Shown here: positions 45,101 to 54,463 of the stretch, piece by piece | Layout of the letters: each line of letters opens with the position of its first letter | How positions within the stretch are numbered: position 1 is the first letter of the stretch | DNA from: Saprospiraceae bacterium | GTDB lineage: Bacteria; Bacteroidota; Bacteroidia; Chitinophagales; Saprospiraceae | Reading direction: 5' to 3' | NCBI GenBank assembly: GCA_016715105.1 | Contig: JADKBO010000006.1 | Span: 1 to 64,000, forward strand | Length of the DNA stretch: 64,000 nt | Made by a program: the position numbers and the translations under genes | The notes under the pieces: model-generated | Database searches by the model: none | The model's input: the letters and a program-made list of their open reading frames with translations, nothing else | Told to the model about the DNA's origin: nothing

Positions 45101-45658
45101 GCTACTGGATGTCAAGTGAAAGATACGGTCAATATTGTTCCATTTACTTTCAACATTGACATTTCTGCTTCACCCGACACAACGATTGATTTGTCACAGT
45201 CAGTTGTCATTTCCGTTATAAATCCACAAAATGGATGGAGGTATGTTTGGAGTAATGGTATCACTACAGCATCACAAACAGTTACTCCTCAAGAAACTAC
45301 GACTTATTCAGTGACAGTTACGGATGCCAATGGTTGTACCGCAACGGACCAAGTGACCATCAGAATCAATCCACCAGTATGTGAAGAAGATGTATTCATT
45401 CCGACAGCCTTTACGCCAAATGAAGATGGGGTAAATGATATCTTGTATGTGAGATCAAACTACATTGATCAAATGGAATTGATCATCATCAATCGCTGGG
45501 GACAAGAGGTATTTACAAGTACAAGTGTAGACAATGGTTGGGATGGTAAGTTCAAAGGCAAAGAATTATCTCCAGATGCTTTTGCATTCTATCTGACTGC
45601 AACTTGTATTGACGGGGTAAGAATTACCAGAAGAGGAAATATTTCATTACTGAGATAA
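39196..45658 (+). CDS. Giant PKD-repeat adhesin with type B (CHU_C) T9SS tail, frameshifted once
   Basis: Two overlapping frames make one protein of about 2150 residues. The first (39196-41877) has a signal peptide, ATHIVGGDITYKYLGKDTFE, then PKD-like domains (VANFTAPDTDCNGLTLTFDN). The second frame continues from about 41834 with TQDTQIVYLNFLSDVC and ends at 45658. Three tandem periods of about 248 residues begin at 42188, 42932 and 43676, a fourth diverged one at about 44423; units share KWDFG, APCYTF, TWTDAQGNVV and FTVC-GDT. The last 85 residues (IPTAFTPNEDGVND ... INRWGQEVF ... GWDGKFKGKELSPD) are the CHU_C type B sorting domain. Probably a surface adhesin exported by the T9SS. A one-base shift near 41838 interrupts it. 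Confidence 0.9.
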
Positions 45659-45673
45659 TCGTAAACCGCATTT

Positions 45674-46939
45674 ATGGATGATTTGAAGGTGTTCAAATTT
45701 GGTGGAGCCTGCCTTAAGGATGCTCAATCAATTACCAATGCTGGCACAATTTTACAACATTTTGAAGGGGATAAACTGCTGTTGGTTGTTTCTGCTGTAA
45801 ATAAGACTACCAATCAACTGGAAAAGGTTGTAAATGCTTTTTTCTCTGGTAATGAAGAAGCGGTACATATGTTGCAAGCCATTCAATATGAGCATGTGGC
45901 ATTGGCCAATGACCTGGGTATCAACGATCCAGAGGCACTCAATGAAATTGAAGATTGCTTCATAGACGCACTCTGGATTCTGGAAGATCAGATCCAAGAT
46001 CCTTACGATTATGTTTATGATCAAATTGTAGCTTTGGGTGAACTAGCCAGTAGCAAACTCAATTACCATTATTTCAAAAACATTGGGATTGACATTTCAT
46101 GGTTGGATGTTCGCGATGTATTAAGAACAGATGAAAGTTACCGAGCTGGAGTAGTTGATTGGAATATTACCCAGCAAAAGTCTCAAGAAAAAATAGCTGC
46201 TCTGCTATTAACTAATAAGGTAATTATTACTCAAGGGTTTATTGGTTCGACACAAGATAATACGACAACTACTTTGGGTCGGGAAGGGTCTGACTATACT
46301 GCATCTATTTTAGCCTATTGTGTAGATGCGCATTCGGTACATGTTTGGAAAGATGTGGAGGGTATAATGACCGGTGATCCAAAATTGTATAAAAATGCAA
46401 CTTTGATCAAACAGTTGTCTTTTAGCGAAGCCATTGAGATGTGTTATTTTGGGGCTAAAGTGTTACACCCCAAGACCATCAAACCCATTCAAAATAAAAA
46501 CATTCCTTTATTTGTAAGACCTTTTGGCGATGTGATGAATCCTGGTACGGCCATAACTGCAGACCAGAATTTTGTTTATTCGCCAATAGTCATCATTGAG
46601 GAAAACCAAGTGTTGGTAGAGCTCGCTGTGAAGGATTTCTCCTTTGTTGCAGAACATCATTTGAGTGAAATATTTGCCATCCTCAAGGATTTGAAAATAA
46701 AGGTTTATTTGATGCGCAATACAGCCATAAACTTTATTTTCTCTACAAAATATGAGGAAGTCAAAATTGCCAAACTGAAAAGCTGTCTGGAAGATTCTTA
46801 TTTCATAAACATCACCAATGATCTTACCCTTACGACTGTAAGACATGCAGATTTGGATTTTGCTCGGAAAGAATTGGGTATGAAAAAGGTGTTTTTTGAA
46901 GAGCAGTTCTCTCATACGCTCCAACTACTGCACAATTAA
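45674..46939 (+). CDS. Aspartate kinase
   Basis: 421 residues. It phosphorylates aspartate, the first step towards lysine, threonine and methionine. The N-terminal VFKFGGACLKDAQSI is the K-F-G-G motif, followed by LLLVVSAVNKTTNQLE, TTTTLGREGSDYTAS (substrate binding, about residues 195-210) and GIMTGDPKLYKNATLI. The C-terminal region (from about 310) replaces clear ACT regulatory motifs with weakly conserved strands (VLVELAVKDFSFV), so feedback properties are uncertain. Monofunctional; no homoserine dehydrogenase is fused. It follows the adhesin gene by 15 bp but is functionally unrelated. Confidence 0.9.
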   Translation: MDDLKVFKFGGACLKDAQSITNAGTILQHFEGDKLLLVVSAVNKTTNQLEKVVNAFFSGNEEAVHMLQAIQYEHVALANDLGINDPEALNEIEDCFIDALWILEDQIQDPYDYVYDQIVALGELASSKLNYHYFKNIGIDISWLDVRDVLRTDESYRAGVVDWNITQQKSQEKIAALLLTNKVIITQGFIGSTQDNTTTTLGREGSDYTASILAYCVDAHSVHVWKDVEGIMTGDPKLYKNATLIKQLSFSEAIEMCYFGAKVLHPKTIKPIQNKNIPLFVRPFGDVMNPGTAITADQNFVYSPIVIIEENQVLVELAVKDFSFVAEHHLSEIFAILKDLKIKVYLMRNTAINFIFSTKYEEVKIAKLKSCLEDSYFINITNDLTLTTVRHADLDFARKELGMKKVFFEEQFSHTLQLLHN

Positions 46940-46984
46940 GATCCTTTTAATAGCATAAAAAGTCACTTTTCAACTATGCATAGG

Positions 46985-47022
46985 TTGAAAGGAACTGATT
47001 ACATCAATAGGTTTCCTTTTTG
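46985..47022 (+). terminator. Terminator after the aspartate kinase gene
   Basis: AAAGGAA (46988-46994) / TTCCTTT (47013-47019) with an 18-nt loop, followed by TTTTT. It lies 46 bp after the stop. Confidence 0.6.
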
Positions 47023-47184
47023 AGCATTTAAGCATCAAAATTTATCATATTTTAAGGAGAAGGGTATTATCTCTTTGATAATGAGACGATTGCGAAAGAT
47101 GAAATAAGCATAAAATAATTATATAAATCACGAGTAAATATAAAATTTAGGCTATTTTTACTTGCATTTGCACTTTAGGTTTAG

Positions 47185-47370
47185 TTATTCTGCTGGGTTA
47201 ATGCTAGTTTCTATTTCTCGCAAACGGTTTTTGCACAAAGTAATCAACTCTTTTGATCTTGCAATTTGACTACTAAGTTGATCGATGCCTGTTTGGTCTG
47301 ATTGAATATCCTGGAGAATTTGTTTCAATTCTATCAAGGCGTCATCGTATTTAAATTTTTTATCTTTCAT
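47185..47370 (-). CDS. xseB: Exodeoxyribonuclease VII small subunit
   Basis: 61 residues, short even for the family (usually 65-80). The helix pair is recognisable: FKYDDALIELKQILQDIQSDQ, written in parts as FKYDDALIELKQIL and IQSDQTGIDQLSSQI, then ELITLCKNRLREIE. It associates in several copies with XseA to form the enzyme that degrades single-stranded DNA. The start is 5 bp after the xseA stop. Confidence 0.88.
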   Translation of the reverse strand: MKDKKFKYDDALIELKQILQDIQSDQTGIDQLSSQIARSKELITLCKNRLREIETSINPAE

Positions 47371-47375
47371 GCAAT

Positions 47376-48599
47376 TTAATTGTTGTTGGTGATGATTTCT
47401 TTATCAAAAAATCGGATTTGTGTATTTTTCTCCGGATGATATTCGTGACTTCTGGTGATGGTTTTTCCCTCTTGTGAAATAATGGCATATCCCTTTTGTA
47501 ATACTTTTTGAGGATCCATCAATTCAATAATTTTGGATGCTTGGGTCAGAAAATCTGAAGCATACTTAAATTTGAATCCTACGTGTGCCTGAATCATTTC
47601 TTGTATTGCTGCTAAGTCATTTTTATTTCTCTGCAATATTTCCAAGGGTCTTTGAGCCAAGGTAGTTTCTGCATAGTCTAAAAAAGCCATATTCTTTTCA
47701 ACATTGAGTCTGCCAAAAGTTTGGATTACCTGGAAAATGTCTATAATCTTAGCTTCAAAGTCAATGGATTTGTCAATAAACATTGCTGCACATGCTGTGG
47801 GAGTTTTTAGTGCTTCATAAGCCGTCATATCAGCAATGGATTCGTCTATTTCATGGCCAATACCTGTGATCACTGGTAGTCTGCTCATGCAAATTTTATA
47901 GCCAATATTAAAATTATCGAAAGAAGAAAGATCCAATTTTGAGCCTCCTCCTCTGATGATCACAATACAGTCGTATTTTCCTTTTTGCTCATTGATCTGA
48001 TCAATGGCATTACAAACATCACGCTCTGTATTTTGACCTTGCATAGAAGCGACAAATAGATCAACTTGGTATCGATAACCATATCCATTTTGCTCAAGAT
48101 GAGTTTTGAAATCTGCGTAACCTGCTGCCTTGTCAGAAGAAATGAGGGCAATTTTTTGTACTACCGTAGGCATATCCACCAACTTATTGAGACCCCAAAC
48201 GCCTTCTGATTTCAATCGCTCGATGATTTTCTGACGAGCAAGTTCGAGTCGACCCATAGTGTAGGTCGGGTCAATATCTTCAATTACCAATTTATAACCA
48301 TACCTTTCATTAAAATCGACATTGACTTTGATTTTGACGTGGGTTCCGGCTTGGAGTAGGGAAGAGGCAAGTTCTCCTAGTTTGCTTTTTATAAATAAGA
48401 AACTTTTATACCAGATGACCCCTGAAGCTTGTGCAACTACTTCTTCCTTTTCATTTTGTTCAACTAAATCTAGGTAAAAGTTTCCTCTGACTTCTTTGAT
48501 TTGTGAAATTTCACAGTTGATCCAGATTGGTTCTGGAAAGTTCAGCGCAAAGACCTTCCTGATGTATTCGTTGAGCTCGAAAAGAGAACTGGATTCCAC
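47376..48599 (-). CDS. xseA: Exodeoxyribonuclease VII large subunit
   Basis: 407 residues. N-terminal OB-fold domain: FELNEYIRKVFALNFPEPIW, INCEISQIKEVRGNFYLDLVE, with VWGLNKLVDMPTVVQKIALISS at the entry of the catalytic domain. The nuclease core shows GGGSKLDLSSFDN and TGIGHEIDESIADM, the conserved aspartate and histidine motifs. The C-terminal coiled region is shorter than in E. coli. The start codon is GTG at 48599. xseB follows with a 5-bp gap. Confidence 0.93.
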   Translation of the reverse strand: MESSSLFELNEYIRKVFALNFPEPIWINCEISQIKEVRGNFYLDLVEQNEKEEVVAQASGVIWYKSFLFIKSKLGELASSLLQAGTHVKIKVNVDFNERYGYKLVIEDIDPTYTMGRLELARQKIIERLKSEGVWGLNKLVDMPTVVQKIALISSDKAAGYADFKTHLEQNGYGYRYQVDLFVASMQGQNTERDVCNAIDQINEQKGKYDCIVIIRGGGSKLDLSSFDNFNIGYKICMSRLPVITGIGHEIDESIADMTAYEALKTPTACAAMFIDKSIDFEAKIIDIFQVIQTFGRLNVEKNMAFLDYAETTLAQRPLEILQRNKNDLAAIQEMIQAHVGFKFKYASDFLTQASKIIELMDPQKVLQKGYAIISQEGKTITRSHEYHPEKNTQIRFFDKEIITNNN

Positions 48600-48729
48600 T
48601 TTTATAAAATTTTTGCCAAAATAGTCAATTAATCTGAACTGCTGAACTGCGAAATTGCTGAATTGCGAAATTGCGAAACTGCTGAACTGCTGAACTGCAA
48701 AATTGCCCTTGCAATTCTGTGGAGGAACA
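48600..48729. repeat. GAACTGCT/GAAATTGC word repeat, cluster A
   Basis: From 48632 to 48706 the words GAACTGCT, GAACTGC, GAAATTGCT, GAATTGC and GAAACTGCT alternate nine or ten times with 7-9 bp spacing. The same vocabulary occurs at 25531-25727 and at 49110-49166. Not coding. Confidence 0.88.
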
Positions 48730-49020
48730 ATGGGCTAAAGCCCATATAGTGGGGGAGTACATTTACCACAGGCTAAAAGTGGCAAATGATTGACAGACTT
48801 TTGAAAAAAGTGCATTTTATAAAACTATTGTTTTCAAATCTTAGAGTTTTCCATTGCCTAATTGTTGAACTTCGAAACTGCTGAATTAACGAAATTTGAA
48901 ATGGGTTTCTATGCTTGAAACTGCATTGTGACTAATTCAACCCCAATTCGGGGTTGGAGGACTGGGGTTTGGATTCCCCGAGTTGCACTCGGGGCTACAC
49001 ATATTGAACCCTTCGGGTTC
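48730..49020. repeat. REP-like palindrome cluster
   Basis: Four perfect hairpins: ATGGGC/GCCCAT (48730-48745); CAACCCC (48938-48944)/GGGGTTG (48950-48956); CCCCGAGT (48976-48983)/ACTCGGGG (48987-48994); GAACCC (49006-49011)/GGGTTC (49015-49020). Stem-loops of this type, with GC-rich stems in AT-rich intergenic DNA, resemble REP/BIME elements that are dispersed in many Bacteroidota chromosomes and mobilised by RAYT transposases. No transposase gene is in the window. Confidence 0.8.
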
Positions 49021-49177
49021 TAATAACTGAACATAGAAACTCGAGGGTCGCTGTACATGTACAATTATGAAAAAAATTGAGAGCTGAGAGCTGAGAACTG
49101 AAAACTGAAAGCGAAATTGCGAAATTGCTGAACTGCGAAACTGCTGAACTGCAAAATTGCTGAACTGTCTGAATGTC
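49021..49177. repeat. GAGAGCT and GAACTGCT word repeats, cluster B
   Basis: From 49079 to 49108 GAGAGCT/GAGAACT/GAAAACT words recur every 7-8 bp, then from 49110 to 49166 the GAAATTGC/GAACTGC vocabulary of cluster A reappears about seven times. The array ends at the sucC terminator. Not coding. Confidence 0.85.
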
Positions 49178-49212
49178 AAAAAAAAAGCCTCAGCAAATGG
49201 CCAAGGCTTCCT
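49178..49212 (-). terminator. Terminator after sucC
   Basis: AAGCCT (49185-49190) / AGGCTT (49204-49209) with a 13-nt loop, followed on the minus strand by a run of nine T. It lies about 25 bp after the sucC stop. Confidence 0.82.
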
Positions 49213-49236
49213 TTTATTTTTATAAAATTGGATTAT

Positions 49237-50439
49237 TTAAGCAATCACTCTTTTCACAATGTCAGCTGCATCTTGCAATTGAATGGCACTGTGTACTTCC
49301 AATCCACTTTCATCAATGATTTGTTTTGCAAGTTCCGCATTGGTACCTTGTAATCTTACGATGATTGGCACATTGATGTTACCCATATTTTTATAAGCAT
49401 CTACTATTCCATTAGCCACTCTGTCGCATCTTACAATACCTCCGAAGATGTTGACTAGGATTGCTTTGACATTTTTGTCTTGTAAGATTATCCTAAATGC
49501 TTGCTCAACTCTTGCAGCATCGGCAGTACCTCCCACATCCAAGAAATTGGCAGGAGAACCACCAGACAATTTGATGATATCCATGGTGGCCATTGCAAGT
49601 CCAGCACCATTGACCATACACCCAACATTACCGTCAAGTTTTACATAATTGAGACCATAACTTTTTGCTTCGACTTCTGTTGGATCTTCTTCTGTAGTGT
49701 CTCTAAGAGCTTCCAATTCTTTGTGTCTGAATAAAGCATTGTCATCCAAAGTCACTTTACTGTCAACGGCAATGATTCTGTCATCAGCGGTTTTTAAACA
49801 AGGATTGATTTCAAATAATGATGCATCTGATCCAAGAAAAGCAGCATAGAGTTTCGTAATGAATGCTGTCATTTCTTTCATAGCCTTTCCGCTCAATCCC
49901 AAGTTGAAAGCAACTTTTCTAGCTTCAAATGGTTGTAAGCCAAGCGTAGGGTCTATATATTCTTTATGAACTAAGTGAGGTGTTTTTTCTGCAACCTCTT
50001 CAATATTCATTCCACCTTCAGTACTATAAACGATTACGTTTTGTTTTTTCTCCCTGTCCATCAAGATAGAAACGTAGAACTCTTTGCAGGCATCAAAATC
50101 TGGTGCATAGCTGTCTTCCGTAATCAAAACTTTACTCACCAACTTACCAGGACCTTCCATTCCTCCAGGTGTTTGAGGAGTTTTGAGCATCATGCCAAGG
50201 ATGTTTTTGGTGTGTTCCTCCACTTCAGCTGCGGATTTGGCAAGTTTTACCCCACCGCCTTTACCTCTACCACCAGCATGAATTTGGGCTTTCACCACAC
50301 CAAATTTTGTACCGGTCTCTTTTTGTAGTTTTTCAAATGCAGCCAAAGCCTCACTTGCATTTTCTACTAAAATACCTCTTTGTATGGCTACCCCATAGGA
50401 AGCCAATAGGTCTTTACCTTGATATTCGTGTAAGTTCAT
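49237..50439 (-). CDS. sucC: Succinyl-CoA synthetase (ADP-forming) beta subunit
   Basis: 400 residues. With SucD it converts succinyl-CoA to succinate with formation of ATP in the citric acid cycle. The N-terminal ATP-grasp domain begins MNLHEYQGKDLLASYGV and contains KAQIHAGGRGKGGGVKLAK (about residues 50-68); FEINPCLKT carries metal ligands; the C-terminal CoA-ligase domain shows SGGSPANFLDVGGTAD, VNIFGGIVRCD and RLQGTNAELA. sucD is not adjacent. It is monocistronic. Confidence 0.96.
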   Translation of the reverse strand: MNLHEYQGKDLLASYGVAIQRGILVENASEALAAFEKLQKETGTKFGVVKAQIHAGGRGKGGGVKLAKSAAEVEEHTKNILGMMLKTPQTPGGMEGPGKLVSKVLITEDSYAPDFDACKEFYVSILMDREKKQNVIVYSTEGGMNIEEVAEKTPHLVHKEYIDPTLGLQPFEARKVAFNLGLSGKAMKEMTAFITKLYAAFLGSDASLFEINPCLKTADDRIIAVDSKVTLDDNALFRHKELEALRDTTEEDPTEVEAKSYGLNYVKLDGNVGCMVNGAGLAMATMDIIKLSGGSPANFLDVGGTADAARVEQAFRIILQDKNVKAILVNIFGGIVRCDRVANGIVDAYKNMGNINVPIIVRLQGTNAELAKQIIDESGLEVHSAIQLQDAADIVKRVIA

Positions 50440-50487
50440 ATCTCTTGAATTGTTTTGCGCGTAAAAATAGTCTTTTCTGAAAACTAA

Positions 50488-51968
50488 CTATTCTGCAACG
50501 ATGAATTTCTGTGATATATCTATCGCATTGTTTTGTAATCTGAGTACGTATATGCCTTTTTGAAGGTCATTTCCTGGTATTTGGAATTGGTTTTCACCAA
50601 CACTCAATGTTTTATTAGAACTTCTAACAACCTGGCCTAATGCATTCAAAATCATTAATTTGTATTCACCAGATTTTCCGGTTTTTACTTTTACGCCGAT
50701 ATCTTGTCCTCCAAATAATGGATTTGGGAAAATTTGCACAAAATTATTAGAACCTGTTAATTCGGTTGTAGCAGTTGTACTGATACCAGTTCTGAATGTG
50801 TTGAAGACCAATTTAGTATTGGTGTATCCTTCATGGAATGGTCTCACTTTCCAGATATAAACCTTGTTGGCCTTTAATTCTGAAAAAGTGTAACTGTTTG
50901 TCAAAGATATTGCCCTGAAAACATCTTTACCATCGGTTACTTCCACAAAGTATCTGGTAGCGTGGGGTACCTCCGTCCATGTAAGCGCAACATTGTTGTA
51001 GGTTTCTACCCTTTGAGCATTTATTGGTGCAATTAATTTAACCTCCTCCTTTATAGTATCCAAGATAGGCATGTACCCATTTCTAAGGTAATTTCTTCTT
51101 GGACCTAAATAATCATTTTGCATGGCCGTTTGCTGCCCTGTGGTGAAAGTGAAATCTAGACAATTATTGAAATAGCTCATGAAATTGTTTTTCATAGTTA
51201 CTACCGTATCTCCATTTGGGTCACGAACTTGCTTTCCAAAACTGCAACCGTTTGCTGTATACCCAAAGTTATAATCTGGTGGAGTATCACAAATCAAATC
51301 AGCACTTTTTGACAGTTTTCCTTATTTACCAACTCCACTTCAACTCCATATGAAGGCGCATCATAAGACAATAGCGGATTACCATGTTTTAATTCATTAT
51401 AAGGATCGTCTTCCCAACCATAGAAGGTGTGTCTCAAATTGAAAAAGTGTCCCATTTCATGTGTAAGCACATCTTTATAACCAATATATCCAGTTTGAGC
51501 GACAATATGATCGGCCATTCTAGTATAGTATCCAGCAATGACTCCTCCATTAGAACTGTCATATGTGTTTTTTGAAATAAATACATTCACTGCATTTGCA
51601 TATCGTTGAGTTTGGATTTCACCCGGGAAATCTCGTGGCGCCTCGAATAAATTGGTACTTTTAAGAATGGGTAAATCACCGCCATCTGCAAGGTAAAATT
51701 GAAAACCAAACGGTTTGAAGTCAATATTTAATTGATCAAACTGATTGAGTAAATTATTGAAATCAACAGCACCACCGCCATTGTTATCAGTCACAATGTG
51801 GAATTTTATTGGAATGTATTCTAAAGCATTTCTAGTTCTTAATAAAGGTGTATCGTCTGGCATCAGCGAACTTTCGTCCTCGTGTGTGATGCCGCAGAGA
51901 TGGTTTTGACCTATTACTGTACATGTGATCGAAATTACGAATGCACATACATGAATGAATTTATTCAA
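50488..51968 (-). CDS. M43-type zinc metalloprotease with T9SS type A tail, frameshifted
   Basis: The first frame (51968-51294, TTG start) gives a signal peptide (FVISITCTVIGQ) and the pappalysin-like zinc motif HEMGHFFNLRHTF (H-E-x-x-H-x-x-x-x-x-H), then breaks off at NKENCQK. The second frame (to 50488) continues with DTPPDYNFGYTANGC, FMSYFNNC (Met-turn region), a fibronectin III-like segment (APINAQRVETYNNVALTWTE) and a type A sorting tail (IFPNPLFGGQDIGV ... KGIYVLRLQNNA). The join lies in a run of five A on the minus strand; one more A would restore CQKSADLICD. Repaired length about 493 residues. A secreted protease. Confidence 0.88.
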
Positions 51969-52105
51969 AGTAATAATAATTTAAAAGGATGACACAATAC
52001 CCAAAGCTTGGTTTTGTTTTGATTGACTACACAAAAGTAAAAGATTTGAATCATTATTTTCATTAATGTTTCATTAAAATAATGCATCTGTTTGCTTGCA
52101 AGAAA

Positions 52106-54463
52106 TTAAAAATCAAACGCTAAACCGATAATGGGTAATAAAGCGCCGGAAGATTGGGGGATAGTAATTAATTTATTTGGTGTGATTACGTTACCCAAAT
52201 CATCGCGCTGTAACCCATAAGAAGGCGGTGATGGCGTTGTCTGCATCAAAGCATTCTGAAATTCAAAGTACAAATTGAATGCCAAACGTTTGAAATTCCA
52301 TTTTTTATCTATCCTGATATCCATTTGATTGAATGGTTGTAACCGATCACTGCCCAAGTTTCTGTAATCGAAGACAAGAATCGGATATGTATTAGTGGTG
52401 GTAAATTCATCCAGCGGTGCGAAAGGTGTTCTTCCCGCAAATCTATATCTCAAATTGAATTCCCAGTTTCGAGGCGCTTTATACCCTCCTGTAAAAGTAA
52501 TGAGGCTACCACTGTCCCATACAGATGGCTTATAAACATTTCCTTGATCAGAGAACTCACTTTTGAAAAGTGTAATGGCTAAAATTCCATAAAATCGTTT
52601 GGCTAATTTTTGTTGGAAAAGCATCTCTAATCCATAGGATCTTCCTTTTCCATCATCAGACACGGCTTCATTACCCAGTACAGAAAAATCACCACCTTTA
52701 TTTGCCAAAGAAACTTTGTCAGCTATTGAGATTGGGTAATTTTCATAATATTTATAAAAAGATTCGACGCTGATTTTCGCCAACTTGCCTATTTTTCTTT
52801 CAATTCCTAAAACAGCATGATTACTGGCTATATACTTACTACCTTTATTAACAAAGCCATTGGTGTTGTTTTGGTAACCGAGAATCGTATATGGAGGGAT
52901 TTTAAAATATCTACCTAGTGTTGCATTTACTCTCCATCTTCCCAAAGGATCTACAGCCCAACTGATGGCAGTTCTAGGTGAAAGTGTTTGAAGTAAATTA
53001 TCGCCCGTGGTGAAAGAATTGTCATCGGCTCGCAAACCAAATGAAAAATCTAATTTGCCATTGAGCAAAGACTTGGAAGCCTGCGTGAACAATCCATACT
53101 GAACCATCTGTAAATCAGTAGAATAGGTGTTTGAAAAAACAAAATCTTCCGTTTTATTATCATAGGCAGACCTGATGATATTACCGCCAAAGGTCAAAGA
53201 CCATTTATTTATGAATCGAGTAATGCTATATCTCAATCTGTTTTCAGTTTCCCTGCTTAAGTTCTTGAAAAGCAGACCTTCTCTAGTTTCATTGTTGGCA
53301 TATCTGGCGAAATTATTATTCAAAATATTTAAACTCAGACTGGCGTCCATGACTCCTTTTCCATCCTTCATTCTGTTTTTCCAACCAACACCAGCCGTAG
53401 TTGTCCATTGCTCGATTATGGGCACTTGCTCCAAGGTAGATTGTTGATCAATATTGAATGATTTTGGTGCTTTCACACTGAATTGATCAATGGAACCTAT
53501 TCCAGTAAAGTAAATAGTATTGCGATCATTTATTTTATGATTGATTTTATATTGATAATCCCAGTAGTCTGGTCTGATGGGTAATTGGATCAATTCAAAC
53601 AGCAATTGGAGGTAACTGCGTCTGGCAGATACGAGGTAAGTAGTTTTTGCTTCAGATTGGTTCTTTTTAAACAAGGGCCCTTCAGTTGTCAATGCTGTTT
53701 CACTTGCACTCACCCGCACGTTTGTTTGATTTTCTCGGGGATTACCTGTTCGTTGATTAAACTGAAGTACACCGCTCAGCACATTATTGTATTTGGCTGC
53801 AAATGACGAAGATGTCAATTCCACTCCTTCAATAAAATTGACATTCAGTAGTCCTACGGGGCCTCCAGCACTGCCTTGTGTACTGAAGTGATTGATATTT
53901 GGAATTTCTATTCCATCCAAGTAATATACATTTTCATTGGGAGCACCTCCTCTAATGATGACGTCATTCCTGAAGCCGCCGATAGAACCTGAAACTCCGG
54001 GCAAACTTTGCACAACTTTCGCAATGTCATTATTACCACCGGGATAAGTTTTGATTTCTTCTGGTGATAATTTTTGCAGAGACATGGGTGTGGTAATTGA
54101 ATTTTGAAAGGGGCTGGCTGTTACCTCCACTGCTGTCAACTCCTGAGCCGATTCAACCAATTCAAAAATAAGGTCATAGTTTCCCACGGTCTGAATGATA
54201 ACGTTGTCCTTTGTGAGCGAGGCATAACCCAAAAAACTTGCAGTGAAGTTATATGGCCCCGGTTTTACATCCGGAATTTCAAATCTACCATCAATATCTG
54301 TTGTAGTGCCCCGATCAGTACCTTCGAGAATCACAGTCGCTCCAATCAATGGTTCTTGAGTCTTGGCATCCAATATTTTTCCATAAACAGTTACTGATTG
54401 CCCGAATAAATTTCCGGCAAAAACCAAAATTAGGATAACGCAAATTGTAAAGTTATTTTTCAA
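52106..54463 (-). CDS. TonB-dependent receptor with carboxypeptidase-like N-terminal domain
   Basis: 785 residues. Signal peptide MKNNFTICVILILVFAGNLF (TTG start at 54463). Residues about 23-110 are the CarboxypepD_reg-like domain (VYGKILDAKTQEPLIGATV, GTTTDIDGRFEI), then the plug domain (GGNNDIAKVVQSLPGVSGS, GFRNDVIIRGGAPNENVYYLDG) and a 22-strand barrel ending FNLYFEFQNALMQT ... PIIGLAFDF with aromatic C-terminus. It is not next to a SusD gene, so it may import a small siderophore-like ligand or peptide; the ligand is not evident. Confidence 0.9.
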   Translation of the reverse strand: MKNNFTICVILILVFAGNLFGQSVTVYGKILDAKTQEPLIGATVILEGTDRGTTTDIDGRFEIPDVKPGPYNFTASFLGYASLTKDNVIIQTVGNYDLIFELVESAQELTAVEVTASPFQNSITTPMSLQKLSPEEIKTYPGGNNDIAKVVQSLPGVSGSIGGFRNDVIIRGGAPNENVYYLDGIEIPNINHFSTQGSAGGPVGLLNVNFIEGVELTSSSFAAKYNNVLSGVLQFNQRTGNPRENQTNVRVSASETALTTEGPLFKKNQSEAKTTYLVSARRSYLQLLFELIQLPIRPDYWDYQYKINHKINDRNTIYFTGIGSIDQFSVKAPKSFNIDQQSTLEQVPIIEQWTTTAGVGWKNRMKDGKGVMDASLSLNILNNNFARYANNETREGLLFKNLSRETENRLRYSITRFINKWSLTFGGNIIRSAYDNKTEDFVFSNTYSTDLQMVQYGLFTQASKSLLNGKLDFSFGLRADDNSFTTGDNLLQTLSPRTAISWAVDPLGRWRVNATLGRYFKIPPYTILGYQNNTNGFVNKGSKYIASNHAVLGIERKIGKLAKISVESFYKYYENYPISIADKVSLANKGGDFSVLGNEAVSDDGKGRSYGLEMLFQQKLAKRFYGILAITLFKSEFSDQGNVYKPSVWDSGSLITFTGGYKAPRNWEFNLRYRFAGRTPFAPLDEFTTTNTYPILVFDYRNLGSDRLQPFNQMDIRIDKKWNFKRLAFNLYFEFQNALMQTTPSPPSYGLQRDDLGNVITPNKLITIPQSSGALLPIIGLAFDF

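Noticed and set aside
41834..45658. A separate second adhesin gene starting at 41834
   Set aside because: The apparent start is in the middle of a continuous repeat protein, has no signal peptide, and overlaps the previous frame by 44 bp; a single frameshifted gene is the better reading.
50488..51297. Independent T9SS-tailed protein starting at 51297
   Set aside because: It lacks a signal peptide, and its first residues continue the metalloprotease of the neighbouring frame when one A is added.
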